The position numbers and the translations under genes were made by a program. DNA of 22,087 bases from Acidobacteriota bacterium. GTDB taxonomy: Bacteria > Acidobacteriota > Terriglobia > UBA7540. The stretch spans positions 1 through 22,087 of the forward strand of contig PMYF01000469.1 of NCBI GenBank assembly GCA_003171295.1, given 5' to 3'. The notes under the pieces are model-generated. The model saw only the letters and a list, made by a program, of their open reading frames with translations, did not search any database and had not been told where the DNA came from. This document shows positions 1 through 8,952 of the stretch, one piece after another; positions within the stretch are counted from its first letter, which is position 1, and each line of letters starts with the position of its first letter.

Positions 1-666
1 GTCGTCCAGGAAACCACCCATGATCCCCGGGAACTGTATTGGAAAACCTGCGCCTACAACCAACTTGCCCTAGGCGCCTACGATCACTTGGGTCGGCTGC
101 CGCCCTCGCTGGAAACCCACGAGCTGCGAGCCCGGATCGAATCCAAGCGCCGGCAATACGCGGAAGCCGCGAAGGAGTGGCGCGAGGCGCTGAACCTTGC
201 CCCCGGGAACCCTTATGTCAAAAGAGAGTTGGCGATTGCCCTTTCCGAATCAGGAAGCCTCCGAGAGGCGCGAACGTTGTTCCAGGAACTGCTCCAACAG
301 GACCCCAATTCGGGATCTCTGAACTATTTCCTGGGTGACGTTATCCTGAACGCGCAGAAGCCGCAGGAGGCGATCCCCTATTTGCAGAAGGCCGTAGTGG
401 TCGATCCGAAGTTTCTCGCCGCCCAAAGGTCCTTGGGGCTCGCCTGTATGCAAATTGGTGAGGCCGCGAACGCGATTCCGCACCTCAAGGCCGCCTTGCC
501 GGCCGATCAGGATGGAAGCTTGCATTACCAGTTGGGTCGTGCCTACCAGGCCCACGGCGATAGGGATCTGGCGCGCGAAATGTTCAGGACCTACCAGGAG
601 ATGCAGAGCAAGAATCAGGAAGAGAACAAGGGCGTGGAGAAGGCAGTCGCAATCACGCCGCCGTAA
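1..666 (+). CDS. TPR-repeat protein, 3' part (5' end outside window)
   Basis: The frame is open from base 1 to a TAA at 664-666, so this is the last 221 codons of a longer gene; the TTG at base 88 is not a credible start. The reading contains at least four 34-residue TPR-like helical hairpins, with the typical endings ALNLAPGNP, LLQQDPNS, AVVVDPKF and ALPADQDG, and alternating small and large residues (for example LGLACMQIGEAANAIPHLKAAL). The tail is polar (MQSKNQEENKGVEKAV). TPR arrays are protein-protein interaction scaffolds. In Acidobacteriota, TPR proteins often sit beside CRTAC1/ASPIC propeller genes, and here the stop lies 3 bp from the stop of the convergent CRTAC1 gene. No catalytic domain is visible in this part, and whether the missing N-terminus carries a signal peptide or another domain cannot be judged. 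Confidence 0.85.
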   Translation, partial: VVQETTHDPRELYWKTCAYNQLALGAYDHLGRLPPSLETHELRARIESKRRQYAEAAKEWREALNLAPGNPYVKRELAIALSESGSLREARTLFQELLQQDPNSGSLNYFLGDVILNAQKPQEAIPYLQKAVVVDPKFLAAQRSLGLACMQIGEAANAIPHLKAALPADQDGSLHYQLGRAYQAHGDRDLAREMFRTYQEMQSKNQEENKGVEKAVAITPP

Positions 667-669
667 AGC

Positions 670-2367
670 CTACTTTCCCGGTTCCCGGACTTCCAAGCGC
701 TGGTTGGGGGCGACGTCGCGCAGCACCTGGATAATCCCGCTCGGCCAGCGAATCTCGATCTCCTCGATCTTCGCCGTTTTACCCAGGCCAAAGTGCACAC
801 CATAGTGGCTGGAGGAAGCATAGGCCACGGCGGTGGTCATATGATTGTATTGGTTCCCGATCCGCACGCGTGCTCCGATGCCGTCGCGGTTGCTTTTCGT
901 CCCGATCAACTTGAGAATGATCCAATGGTTTTCGTTGGGGCTGACGTTTTGCCACAACTCTGTGGGATCTTGGAGAGATGAAACCACCATGTCGATCTTG
1001 CCGTCGTTGTTGAAGTCGGCAAACGCGCAGCCGCGATGGGCGCGGGGAACCTGGAAGTCCTTTCCCACTTCTGTGGTTACATCCCAAAACGTTCCATCCC
1101 CGAGATTGGCGAAGATACTATTCGGCTGACGGTAGTGATAGGCAGAAAACTGCTCGACGTTGTCATCCGCGTGCGAGTTCGTGCTCACCAGGTCTTTCCA
1201 GCCGTCATTATTCAAATCGACCATTCCGGCGCTCCAACCCCCTCGCGAGGCGGAGAGGACGGCAAGGCGGCTTGGGAAAGAAGCATCCTCAAACATGCCG
1301 CCGCCCAAGTTGTGAAACAGCGGGAAGGTCTCGTTGTTCAGGTCGGTAACAAAAATGTCGGGCAGCCCATCGTTGTCGTAATCACGGAAGTCCACCCCCA
1401 TACTGGAGACCGGCTGGCCGGCGTTCATGAGCGCGACTCCCGCCTCGAGCGCCACTTCCTCGAAGGTGCCGTCGCCGCGGTTGTGAAAGAGGAAATTCGC
1501 CTGGTTGTCGTTGGTTACAAAGACATCCATGAACCCGTCACCGTCGTAGTCGGCGAAGGCAACGCCCATACCGCGTCCCTCGTATTTGCCGATCCCGGAT
1601 TTTTCTGTGACGTCCTCGAACGTCCCGTCGCCGCGGTTGCGGTAGAGCGTATTGGTGAGGCCTTCGAAGTACATCGGGTGGCAATAGACCCGGAGGTTAC
1701 GGGAAGGATCGCCGCAGAAACGATTGTTGTCGATCGACCAGTGGGCGTAGTTCACCACGAAGAGGTCGAGCAGGCCGTCGTTGTTGTAATCAAACCAGCC
1801 CCCCGCCACCGCCCACTTGCCGCTCTTGATCCCGGCCTTTTCCGTGACGTCCTCGAAACGGCCATTTCCCAGATTGTGGTAGAGAATGTTGCGGTTGACG
1901 CCCGCCACAAACAGGTCCACATGCCCGTCGTTGTCGTAATCGCCGGCGGCGGCCCCCATCGAGTAACCCTCACCCGCCACACCAGCCTCTTCCGTCACAT
2001 CTTTGAAGCGCATGCCGCCTTCGTTACGGAAAAGGCGGTTCCAATACTTGGGCGATTCTTTCCGCAGAGAGGGAAGAGCTGCGCCGTTCGTAAAGAAGAT
2101 GTCCGTGAGGCCGTCGCCATTGTAGTCGAATGCGGCAACACCACCCGCCATGGTTTCGATGAGATGCTTCAACGGCGTGGGGTTGTTCTCGACTTCAAAA
2201 TCTAAACCGGCGGAATTGGCGACGTTAACAAAACGGATCGGCGCCAGGGACCGTGCTCTGGCCGCACCCGGAACCTGGGTCCGGCTTTGGGAAAAGAGGT
2301 TTGTCCCCGAACCAGCCGCGGGAAGGCCCAGAAGCAGTCGGAGAATTGCAGACCGGCGTGTCATCAT
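670..2367 (-). CDS. CRTAC1-family secreted FG-GAP/VCBS propeller protein with ASPIC/UnbV C-terminus
   Basis: A 565-aa protein. The N-terminus (MMTRRSAILRLLLGLPAAG) is an export signal with a twin-arginine flavour, RRSAIL. The body carries seven calcium-binding DxDxDG-type loops: DYNGDGLTD, DYDNDGHVD, DYNNDGLLD, DYDGDGFMD, DYDNDGLPD, DLNNDGWKD and DFNNDGKID. Each is followed by an LF.N.G.G.F.DVT propeller blade, as in FG-GAP/VCBS repeats. The last roughly 80 residues (GIGARVRIG, then SSSHYGVHFGLG, then EIRWPSG) match the ASPIC/UnbV domain. Such proteins are extracytoplasmic; binding of glycans or surfaces is likely but unproven. Two ATGs are possible, 2367 and 2364. AGAAAGG lies directly before the first, so initiation may favour the second. 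The start is 57 bp after the stop of the DUF5916 gene on the same strand, suggesting one transcript. Confidence 0.9.
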   Translation of the reverse strand: MMTRRSAILRLLLGLPAAGSGTNLFSQSRTQVPGAARARSLAPIRFVNVANSAGLDFEVENNPTPLKHLIETMAGGVAAFDYNGDGLTDIFFTNGAALPSLRKESPKYWNRLFRNEGGMRFKDVTEEAGVAGEGYSMGAAAGDYDNDGHVDLFVAGVNRNILYHNLGNGRFEDVTEKAGIKSGKWAVAGGWFDYNNDGLLDLFVVNYAHWSIDNNRFCGDPSRNLRVYCHPMYFEGLTNTLYRNRGDGTFEDVTEKSGIGKYEGRGMGVAFADYDGDGFMDVFVTNDNQANFLFHNRGDGTFEEVALEAGVALMNAGQPVSSMGVDFRDYDNDGLPDIFVTDLNNETFPLFHNLGGGMFEDASFPSRLAVLSASRGGWSAGMVDLNNDGWKDLVSTNSHADDNVEQFSAYHYRQPNSIFANLGDGTFWDVTTEVGKDFQVPRAHRGCAFADFNNDGKIDMVVSSLQDPTELWQNVSPNENHWIILKLIGTKSNRDGIGARVRIGNQYNHMTTAVAYASSSHYGVHFGLGKTAKIEEIEIRWPSGIIQVLRDVAPNQRLEVREPGK

Positions 2368-2424
2368 CCTTTCTCATTCTTAGGGACAGGGATGGGGAAG
2401 TCAATTGCCCGCCGTCGTTAAACT

Positions 2425-4764
2425 TCAGAACTTCAGCAGATACGAAAACTTCACAAAAAACTGATGCCCATCCTGGTATAACCCCGGCGTACGCAAAATC
2501 TGGTTGCCGGCGATAGCAGACAACAACTGAATATTATCCATATTGCCGTTATAGCCCACATAGAGTGCCGTGAACGGATTCACGAGGTAGGTGAAGAGAT
2601 AATCACCGTTGAAATTCTTGGTGGTGCTCAGGGAGGTGAAGGCCGGATTGGCCAGGACCGTCGTGTACTGAGGGATGATGCGGAGCGACAGCCTCTGGTT
2701 GAACTGGTACAACCATGTGGAGCGGATAATGTGATTGTTGAACACGCTCGCGCCCGTCAAACGATCGCTAAGACGGTCAAAAAGGTAGGTGTTCTCGATG
2801 CGCAGGTGTTTTTCCGGCCGCAAGACCAGGCTTACGTTTGCCGTGTTCACATCGGCAAGCAAGGGCAATTGGCCGGCCGGTGGAACAATATTGATCTGTG
2901 CTCCTTGGGAATAATCCGCCTTGAAGGACACTTGACTCACCAGGCTGGTCTCGAAATAGAGGCCCTGCCGGTGATGCGAATAAACCGTATTCTGCGTGAG
3001 TCCCTGAAAGTCCAGAGGCCGCAGCATTTCCTGATCCTGCTGCCAGTACATTTCAAATGCCGTTTGGCCGGTAAATTCCCAACTCATCGTGTAGTCCTGA
3101 TAGGCGTCCAAACGGTTTCCCCGATGGTCCCAGACGGGATTGACGAAGACCGTCGGACCCCAGGAAACCAGGTATTTGTGCTCCGGGCGAAACCGGTACA
3201 TGGCCACCTCACTCACGCCGCGCATATCGATGCGCAGCGGCGGCTGCGTAATGGTGCGCCCCACATAGACGGGCCGGTCCACCGCGTCGGTCTCGATATA
3301 CCCCGTGAGTGTATTGAAGCCCGGACTGAGGTCGTTATATTGGGTGTTGGAGTAGAACTGCCTTCCGTCAAAACGCAATTGGCTCTTGTAAGCGGGTCCG
3401 GCGCTGCGTAAACCGCCGGGCAGAGTCGTTTCGCTGGAGACCGCTTGTCCGGTGAGCCACCAATTTTTGCCCAGCTTGAATCGCGTGTCGAGTCCTCCCA
3501 CACGATTGTGCGTGCCGGCCAGTTCCCGGTCCGTGTAGATCATGCCAATGGAAGATTGCCGGAAGATGTCACGATTGACGCGCAGCACACCAAAGTAGGC
3601 CCGCTTGCCGTATAGCGGATCACCCGGCAACACCAACTCGCCCGGTGAGCGGTCGTCTGCAAGCAGCGCCCCGATGGCGTAAGGGCCCTGCTTGCCGGTC
3701 AGGCGAAACCCGAACTGCGGATCAGCAATGTTTCGCGTGAACAGCAAGTTCATGGGTGTCTCGAAATAGCTGGGGTTTTCGAGGAAGAACGGACGCTTCT
3801 CCGGGTAATAGGTCGTGAATCGCCGGTTCACGGTAATCTGCGGCTTGTCAGATTCGATTTGCGAGAAGTCAGGGTTTGCGGTCATGTCCAATGCGAAGGA
3901 GTCTTTGAACACCAGCCGCCCGTCAGTGCCCACCTTGGGGTCAACCGTCTTGCTCTGGAACTCCGGATTGTTCGGATCGGTTTGATCCAGGCTCCGGTAC
4001 GTGCGGGCATACGCGTAAGGAGTCAGCACACCACGCTGTGCCGGAGAGATTCCTTCCAGGCCGGTCAACGTGGCCTCCTGGCTGATACGGCCCTCAATGC
4101 GCGTCGAAACCCAGGGCCAGCAGGCGGATTCGTTATGCCGCGGAATCCAGCGCACGAAGACGATTCCCCAGGTTTGTTTTTCGGTTTTCGGGAAGCGCAT
4201 GCTCTTGAAGGGAACCGAGAGCCAGACGACGAAACCCTCGCGGGTGAGTTTGCCTCGCGACTCCCATACCCCGTCCCATGTGCCGTCGAACTGGCTCCGA
4301 GGGCCCTCGGTCCAGAGGCCATCCAACTGATGGCCATAAGGGTTGACGGTGAAAACGTAGGCCCGGCGGTGATCGTGGAAGGTATCCAGGAAGAGGTCGA
4401 TTTTATCTTCCATGTAAAAACTGTCGCGCGCGACTTTGTGGGCGCGGAGACGTGCCGGTTCTGAGTCGAAAGCCACGTAAATGCAGTAGAGATTGTTGGA
4501 ATCGTAGCCGAGGTAGGCAACCGTTTTCTGACTGGCGGGTTGGCCGTCGCTAGGCAGGCGTTGCGTGAACTCTTCCACTTTAGCCAGCTTGCCTTCCCAC
4601 TTGGAATTGGGCTTCATCGCAAGAAAGTCTTCGAGGGTTGGCGGTTGCGAAACGCGCGGGATGACCAAAGTGGTGTTGGCGCCGATGGGTCTTGAACCGG
4701 CAATGGCAATGCCGGGGAGCAGCAAAACCAACAAAAAGGGGAGAGAAAAGCCCGAAAGCTTCAT
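2425..4764 (-). CDS. CBM9-like/DUF5916 outer-membrane beta-barrel protein
   Basis: A 779-aa protein. Residues 1-22 form a classical signal peptide (MKLSGFSLPFLLVLLLPGIAIAG). Residues of about 30-210 resemble a family 9 carbohydrate-binding/DOMON-like module: YDSNNLYCIYVAFDSEP, then EDKIDLFLDTFHDHRRAYVFTVNPYG, then WDGVWESRGKLTREGFVVWLSVPF. The rest is a long series of amphipathic beta strands with the DUF5916 hallmark YPEKRPFFLENPSYF, ending in FFVKFSYLLKF; a terminal phenylalanine is the usual outer-membrane barrel insertion signal. The protein probably sits in the outer membrane and binds or admits a polysaccharide or peptide, but no substrate can be read from the sequence. The ATG at 4764 has only a weak AGG two bases upstream. 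It is the first gene of a probable two-gene unit with the CRTAC1 protein. Confidence 0.88.
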   Translation of the reverse strand: MKLSGFSLPFLLVLLLPGIAIAGSRPIGANTTLVIPRVSQPPTLEDFLAMKPNSKWEGKLAKVEEFTQRLPSDGQPASQKTVAYLGYDSNNLYCIYVAFDSEPARLRAHKVARDSFYMEDKIDLFLDTFHDHRRAYVFTVNPYGHQLDGLWTEGPRSQFDGTWDGVWESRGKLTREGFVVWLSVPFKSMRFPKTEKQTWGIVFVRWIPRHNESACWPWVSTRIEGRISQEATLTGLEGISPAQRGVLTPYAYARTYRSLDQTDPNNPEFQSKTVDPKVGTDGRLVFKDSFALDMTANPDFSQIESDKPQITVNRRFTTYYPEKRPFFLENPSYFETPMNLLFTRNIADPQFGFRLTGKQGPYAIGALLADDRSPGELVLPGDPLYGKRAYFGVLRVNRDIFRQSSIGMIYTDRELAGTHNRVGGLDTRFKLGKNWWLTGQAVSSETTLPGGLRSAGPAYKSQLRFDGRQFYSNTQYNDLSPGFNTLTGYIETDAVDRPVYVGRTITQPPLRIDMRGVSEVAMYRFRPEHKYLVSWGPTVFVNPVWDHRGNRLDAYQDYTMSWEFTGQTAFEMYWQQDQEMLRPLDFQGLTQNTVYSHHRQGLYFETSLVSQVSFKADYSQGAQINIVPPAGQLPLLADVNTANVSLVLRPEKHLRIENTYLFDRLSDRLTGASVFNNHIIRSTWLYQFNQRLSLRIIPQYTTVLANPAFTSLSTTKNFNGDYLFTYLVNPFTALYVGYNGNMDNIQLLSAIAGNQILRTPGLYQDGHQFFVKFSYLLKF

Positions 4765-5063
4765 AACCTAAAAAAGATTCGTTCCCGCGGCGCGATTCCC
4801 TGTGGCGCCGGGTGGACCGACGTGAACAACTGCGACTTGAATCCGCCGGCGGCAAGGGTCGTGGAACTCGCACCGGCCGCTGGGAAAAGCCGATTGGGTA
4901 AGCTGTAACACCACCAATTAAGATAATAGTCTAACTGAGATTGCCGGGTTGCGCCAAGCAATCCTTTCGGGACCGTATGTGTCGCCAAAACTCAATCTGT
5001 CCCTGGCCAGAACCGGATCGGGCTCCTGAACTGGCTCGATACCCATCGATTGGAAGGCGCCTC
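4765..5063. other. Upstream region of the DUF5916 gene, no gene recognised
   Basis: No convincing coding signal on either strand. On the minus strand an AT-rich stretch at about 4910-4935 contains TATTAT and could hold the promoter for the 4764 start, but no matching -35 box at normal spacing was found. The plus-strand ORF that begins at 4941 has no homology that I recognise before about 5061, where the HEPN-like relic starts. Confidence 0.4.
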
Positions 5064-5449
5064 ACTGTCGTCGGACTCTACTCCAGAAGCTTGCGAGTGT
5101 TCATCGGGAAGAGCGCGGAGGAGCGCCAACGTATTTTCTCGGATGTAAAAGAGATGTATAGGAAAAGGAGTGACCTATTCCACGGCAGCTATAACGTCGA
5201 AAATACAACAAGGGGGAATTCGTCAGCACGTCCGAAGTCGAGCGATGGTCAAGCCTCATCCGTCGAGCGCTTCTAGGGTTTTTAGTATTTTATCTCGGCG
5301 GCGAACAGGAGCGCCAGACTATCTTGGACACCATTGCGACGGCTGCGTTTGACCCAACTGTCGCTGAGGCGCTACGGCACGATTCCAGCGTAGACCGAGT
5401 ATTTGAGAAATTGCAGGATGCGTCTGGCGGGAGCGCTCAAACGGCTTAG
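5064..5449 (+). pseudogene. Frameshifted Apea-like HEPN protein relic
   Basis: Two plus-strand frames join into one recognisable protein. The first (to about 5216) reads SRSLRVFIGKSAEERQRIFSD, then VKEMYRKRSDLFHGSYN. The second (from 5216 to a TAG at 5447-5449) reads EFVSTSEVERWSSLIRRALL, then LGGEQERQTILDTIATAAFDP. This order, with an aliphatic helix, a LYxxRSxxxHG motif and then an LLRRAL helix, matches the C-terminal half of Apea-like HEPN domains. RSDLFH is the Rx4H ribonuclease motif of HEPN proteins. The frames join if one G is added to the G5 run at 5212-5216 (giving codons for R G E F). No N-terminal half is visible upstream. HEPN proteins of this type are often linked to phage defence or toxin functions. 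A real 1-bp deletion, a sequencing error in the G run, or a -1 slip are all possible; the missing N-terminus argues for a pseudogene. Confidence 0.6.
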
Positions 5450-5968
5450 ATCATGGTTCATTGACTGTAGTCATTTGACCACCCGAAATTCCACTTCCAC
5501 CATTTTCTTGAGATTTCTTATCCCCGCCAAATCAGCAACATGCAGCGACAGCCCAAGGCGGCGGATTTTAACTTTTTGGATCAGTGCCCAAATGCGCCAA
5601 AAAGACTGGGGTCTCCTCGGCGGATACGTGCGGGTGTGCTCGTGGCGTAGCGTCTCCAGCCACAGCGGTTCCCTGAGCGTTCCCGGCTGGCCGCTGACTT
5701 CACTGGTGAGGGAGGGTCCGTTGCCAAACGCAAGGCAGCTACTCGTTTCTGATGCCAAGACTGATGGGAGTCTGGCCCGCTTTCAAAGTGCAGCCGTCCT
5801 ATTTTCCGGGAAGCTTGTTTCACAGGCACAATCTGGCAAAGGTGATCGGAAGGGCTGTTCTCCCTTGCTCACATGTATCCCAGTCGATCCAGCATCTGCG
5901 TGTGTACGGAACGGAATCGCGTCGGAGGGGCACGCAGGAAACGGGGGAGGCAAAGGGCGAGGGCGACC
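5450..5968. other. Non-coding or decayed stretch, no gene recognised
   Basis: Open frames exist on both strands, but none shows a domain, a believable start site or consistent codon use. A minus-strand frame ending at 5471 finishes in MVEVEFRVVK, which looks like the last beta strand of a real protein but cannot be assigned. The position between two clear gene relics suggests further decayed coding DNA. Confidence 0.4.
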
Positions 5969-6050
5969 TTACGGCGGGAAGTTCATGCGGCGCAGGAGGT
6001 CCTGGAAGCGCGGGTCCGAGCGAAGGAGGCAAATGGCGAGTGTCTGCCTC
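5969..6050 (-). pseudogene. Relic of a C-terminal tail (TPR/kinase-type acidobacterial protein)
   Basis: On the minus strand the short frame ending with TAA at 5969-5971 reads LRSDPRFQDLLRRMNFPP. From memory of the family, DPRFxxLLRRMxxP is a very common end for acidobacterial proteins that combine a Ser/Thr kinase or winged-helix domain with TolB/TPR repeats. The frame closes upstream at a TAG near 6050, and nothing upstream extends the match, so only the last twenty or so codons survive. The assignment rests on one short motif, and which protein class it came from is inferred. Confidence 0.45.
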
Positions 6051-6451
6051 TATTGATGCACGTTCCCCATGTCCGTCCGACCCGGTATGGGTTCACTGGA
6101 CGATTACGAAACATCGGAGCGCCGATAGGCAGGGGTCTTATCCCCCGCAAGGCATTCCGACTCCGTCGGTAATTCCGGCTAAGAGCGATGCTTGAGTCCC
6201 GAGAATGCGATGTCTGTGGGCAGTAATTCTCGCTGGCCGAACGCAGGACCTTGATGAGTGTGCCTTTGACTGAAGCGCTTCCGACGCGCGTCGTGGGTTC
6301 GCCGGACGCATACGTTCATCCCTCCGCCGCCTCCGCAGGAAGCCCACAGCAGCAGCGCCCCGCGCGCCCCGGCCAGCAGCAGTCGCGTGTGAACTCGCCG
6401 GTCATAGACTGCCGCAAAAGCCAATCCCGGCAGCGAAACCAGGCAAGGCGG
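6051..6451. other. Intergenic, downstream of the ABC permease; no gene recognised
   Basis: Neither strand gives a recognisable product. A minus-strand frame at 6179-6424 reads AVYDRRVHTRLLLAGARGAL and later MNVCVRRTHDARRK. It has no start site of note and looks like translated repeat or decayed DNA. No hairpin plus T-run terminator was found after the permease stop at 6452. Confidence 0.35.
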
Positions 6452-8071
6452 TCATGCCCGAATCTGGCGTCTGCGCCCCAGCAGGGCAATCCCGAAGAGC
6501 AGGAACGCGGCGAGGAGGTAGAACTGCAACACGCCCCAAGAAAGTGACTTGGGCGAGGTGAACATGAAGTCGAGGTTCCGGTCGTGATGCACGGGGCCGA
6601 TGTACCACCAGATGATATACACGGCCTCAAACAGTTTGCCTGTTCCGCTCCAGACCCCCATCGCCAGCGCCAGGCTAGGAATAAAGACGGCGCCGACTGC
6701 AAACCCCAACAGGCCGGCCCAATCACGGGCAAGCAGCAGGCGCAAGGCGACGCCGGAGCCCATCAGGACTGCCACGATGACGCCCGCGAGCCATGCCGCG
6801 GGGAACTGCCGGCGAAGTGGATGGGCGGCGGAGAAGATAAGTTCGTCTGTTTCATGGCGTGCCTCGCGCGTGCCCATCGCCGACCACAGGAAAATCGGCC
6901 AGAGCCATACCCAGGGCAGCAGTTGTCCTCGCGCCTCTTGGGCCGGATTGGCCAGGCTGGCGATGAGGAGCCCGGCGGCCACCACATACCACCACCAGCG
7001 CTGGCGCTTCAACATCAGCTGCAGCTCGGCCAGAAGCACCGCAGCAGCGCGGAACCGTAGGGCTGCGGGGTTGAGAGGCGATAGGTGAACCCTCGGCTTG
7101 GGCGCGGCACCGCCGTTCATGGCGCCATTCCCCTGTGCATTGGCGGTGGCCGCCGGCTTGCGCCAGCCTGCCAGAAGACGCCACCGCGAGGGCTCCGCCG
7201 AGACAGGGCGGACTCGGAAGAAACCGCGCGCGGGATCGAAACGGTCGAAGAGCAATGCGGCCAGTAGGACGAGGGCCAGCGCTACGGCGATCCAGTAGAG
7301 CCGCAGCGAAACCAGTTCGGGCGACCAATCGAAGCCTTCCCACACAAAGGTTTGGAGGGCATGTTCACCCGAGTCGCCTAAAGACAGCCCACCCCGGTAG
7401 CCGGGAAACTTGGCGAACAACCAGATCTGGAGGTGCGATTCCAAGGCGCCGATGCCCACGAAGTCGGCGAACCCCGTGTGTGCCTCGAGGCCGTAAACCA
7501 GGAGGACCATGTAGAGGAAGAAATAGCCCACGTTGCCAATGCCACCGCGCAGCCAGGGAATGGTCTCAAAGACAACCGCCAGGGCAGCCACAAAGGCCAT
7601 CACCGGCAGAGCAAACAGCAGGAAGGGATGCAGCAGCGGCCAGAACCTTAACCGGTAGCCCTCTCCGGCCCAGAACTGGCCGAGCGCCGCAGCCACTGCC
7701 AGGACGGCCACCGCCACGCCCAGCACTGCGAAGTTACTGAAGGCTTTGCCCAGTACGTAGTCCAACCTGCCAATCGGCGTCGTGGCCAGAATCTGACCGA
7801 CCCGCGTCTGAAGGTCGCGATCCACGGTGTTCTTCACGATGTAGAACCCGGCCAGGGACACGATCAATGTGGTGACCATTGCCATCTGGAGGCCGACCCA
7901 GGCTGAATTGTTCACCCCGCGGTATTGTGCAAAGCTCAAGGTGAAGTCACCCACGATAACGGCATAACCCAGATACACGGCACCAACCAGCGTGAGGAGG
8001 AAGCTGTACCGCCGCACACGTTCGAGGAAATCGGCACGAGCGAGATGGTAGAGGACGCGTACCGTGTTCAT
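6452..8071 (-). CDS. ABC-2 type transporter permease subunit
   Basis: A 539-aa hydrophobic protein with about a dozen predicted membrane spans, for example YSFLLTLVGAVYLGYAVIVG near the N-terminus, and AAFLLFGIALLGRRRQIRA at the end, where positive charges follow the last span. The open frame runs back to 8266, but the ATG at 8071 is chosen. It overlaps the stop of the ATPase gene as ATGA (8068-8071), the usual sign of translational coupling, and it gives a sensible cytoplasmic N-terminus (MNTVRVLYHLARADFLERVR). The protein fits the ABC-2 exporter class. Acidobacterial relatives may be fused to or followed by an M1 aminopeptidase; no such domain is present here and the DNA downstream is not coding. 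The substrate is unknown. Confidence 0.85.
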   Translation of the reverse strand: MNTVRVLYHLARADFLERVRRYSFLLTLVGAVYLGYAVIVGDFTLSFAQYRGVNNSAWVGLQMAMVTTLIVSLAGFYIVKNTVDRDLQTRVGQILATTPIGRLDYVLGKAFSNFAVLGVAVAVLAVAAALGQFWAGEGYRLRFWPLLHPFLLFALPVMAFVAALAVVFETIPWLRGGIGNVGYFFLYMVLLVYGLEAHTGFADFVGIGALESHLQIWLFAKFPGYRGGLSLGDSGEHALQTFVWEGFDWSPELVSLRLYWIAVALALVLLAALLFDRFDPARGFFRVRPVSAEPSRWRLLAGWRKPAATANAQGNGAMNGGAAPKPRVHLSPLNPAALRFRAAAVLLAELQLMLKRQRWWWYVVAAGLLIASLANPAQEARGQLLPWVWLWPIFLWSAMGTREARHETDELIFSAAHPLRRQFPAAWLAGVIVAVLMGSGVALRLLLARDWAGLLGFAVGAVFIPSLALAMGVWSGTGKLFEAVYIIWWYIGPVHHDRNLDFMFTSPKSLSWGVLQFYLLAAFLLFGIALLGRRRQIRA

Positions 8072-8952
8072 GTGGCTGCCGCCTCGCGATAGGCCGAGAT
8101 GCAATCGAGATACGCGTCTTCCAGTGTGGGCGGGATGGGCGCGGCATCCGGATGGGGAGACTCCTCGGCCACCACGCGCACATGAACGCCGTCGCTGCGC
8201 CGGATAGCGGCGCTGAGGAGAAAGGACTCTTTGACTTTGGCCAAGGCAGAACTGGGGATGACCCACTCCCAGACCTTGCCCGCCACGGACTTCAAGAGGG
8301 CTTCGGGCGAGGTGTGAGTCACCAGTCGCCCGTGAGAAATGACGGCCACCTGCGTGGCAGTGGCTTCGACGTCCGAAACAATGTGGGTTGAGAGGATGAC
8401 AACGCGGTGGCCGGCGAGTTCGGAGAGCAAGTTGCGGAAATGCACGCGCTCCTCGGGGTCGAGGCCAGCGGTGGGCTCGTCCACGATGAGCAGCTTGGGA
8501 TCGTTTAGCAGTGCCTGGGCGATGCCAATCCGTTGCTTCATGCCGGCGGAGAAACTGCCCAGCGGGCGCTTGCGGGCCTCCAGCAGGTTGACCACCTCCA
8601 GGAGGTCGTCAATGCGGCGGCGGGCGGGACGTCCGGCGAGCCCCCTGACGGCCGCGAGGTACTGGAGGAATTCGTCAGCGTTCAGGTTGGGATAAACGCC
8701 AAAATCCTGGGGCAGGTAGCCGAGTTCGGCGCGCAGCGCGTCCGGGGAGCACCCCGTGTCCACCCCGTTCCAGGTGACCCGGCCCTCCGTCGCGCGCGTG
8801 ATGGTTGCCAGGATGCGCATCAGGGTGGTCTTGCCCGCTCCGTTGGGTCCCAACAGCCCCAACACACCCGGGCCCAGCTCCAGGCTGAACTGCTTCAGGG
8901 CCCAGACCTTGCCGTTGTACACCTTGCTCACTCTCTCAATCGTTAAGCCCAC
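8068..8952 (-). CDS. ABC transporter ATP-binding subunit
   Basis: A 294-aa nucleotide-binding subunit. Visible motifs, in order, are: Walker A GPNGAGKTT (about 35-43), Q-loop glutamine in LPQDFG (82), signature FSAGMKQR (134-141, a common ABC-2 exporter variant of LSGGQ), Walker B LLIVDEP (154-160), D-loop GLD, and switch histidine in LSTH (190). The C-terminal roughly 90 residues form a regulatory extension typical of multidrug or ABC-2 exporters. The start is GTG at 8952: an in-frame TAA lies two codons upstream and no in-frame ATG gives an intact ATPase. The Shine-Dalgarno sequence is weak (GGCGGG). The gene couples to the permease through a 4-bp overlap, so the pair is one operon driving export of an unknown substrate across the inner membrane. 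Confidence 0.95.
   Translation of the reverse strand: MGLTIERVSKVYNGKVWALKQFSLELGPGVLGLLGPNGAGKTTLMRILATITRATEGRVTWNGVDTGCSPDALRAELGYLPQDFGVYPNLNADEFLQYLAAVRGLAGRPARRRIDDLLEVVNLLEARKRPLGSFSAGMKQRIGIAQALLNDPKLLIVDEPTAGLDPEERVHFRNLLSELAGHRVVILSTHIVSDVEATATQVAVISHGRLVTHTSPEALLKSVAGKVWEWVIPSSALAKVKESFLLSAAIRRSDGVHVRVVAEESPHPDAAPIPPTLEDAYLDCISAYREAAAT

Noticed and set aside
1036..2205. 389-aa plus-strand ORF
   Set aside because: It is the antisense shadow of the CRTAC1 gene. The valine- and isoleucine-rich reading comes from the reversed DxDxDG repeats, and no family fits.
5403..6056. 217-aa plus-strand ORF
   Set aside because: Composition and lack of any motif do not support a protein. It overlaps the end of the HEPN relic and the minus-strand tail relic.
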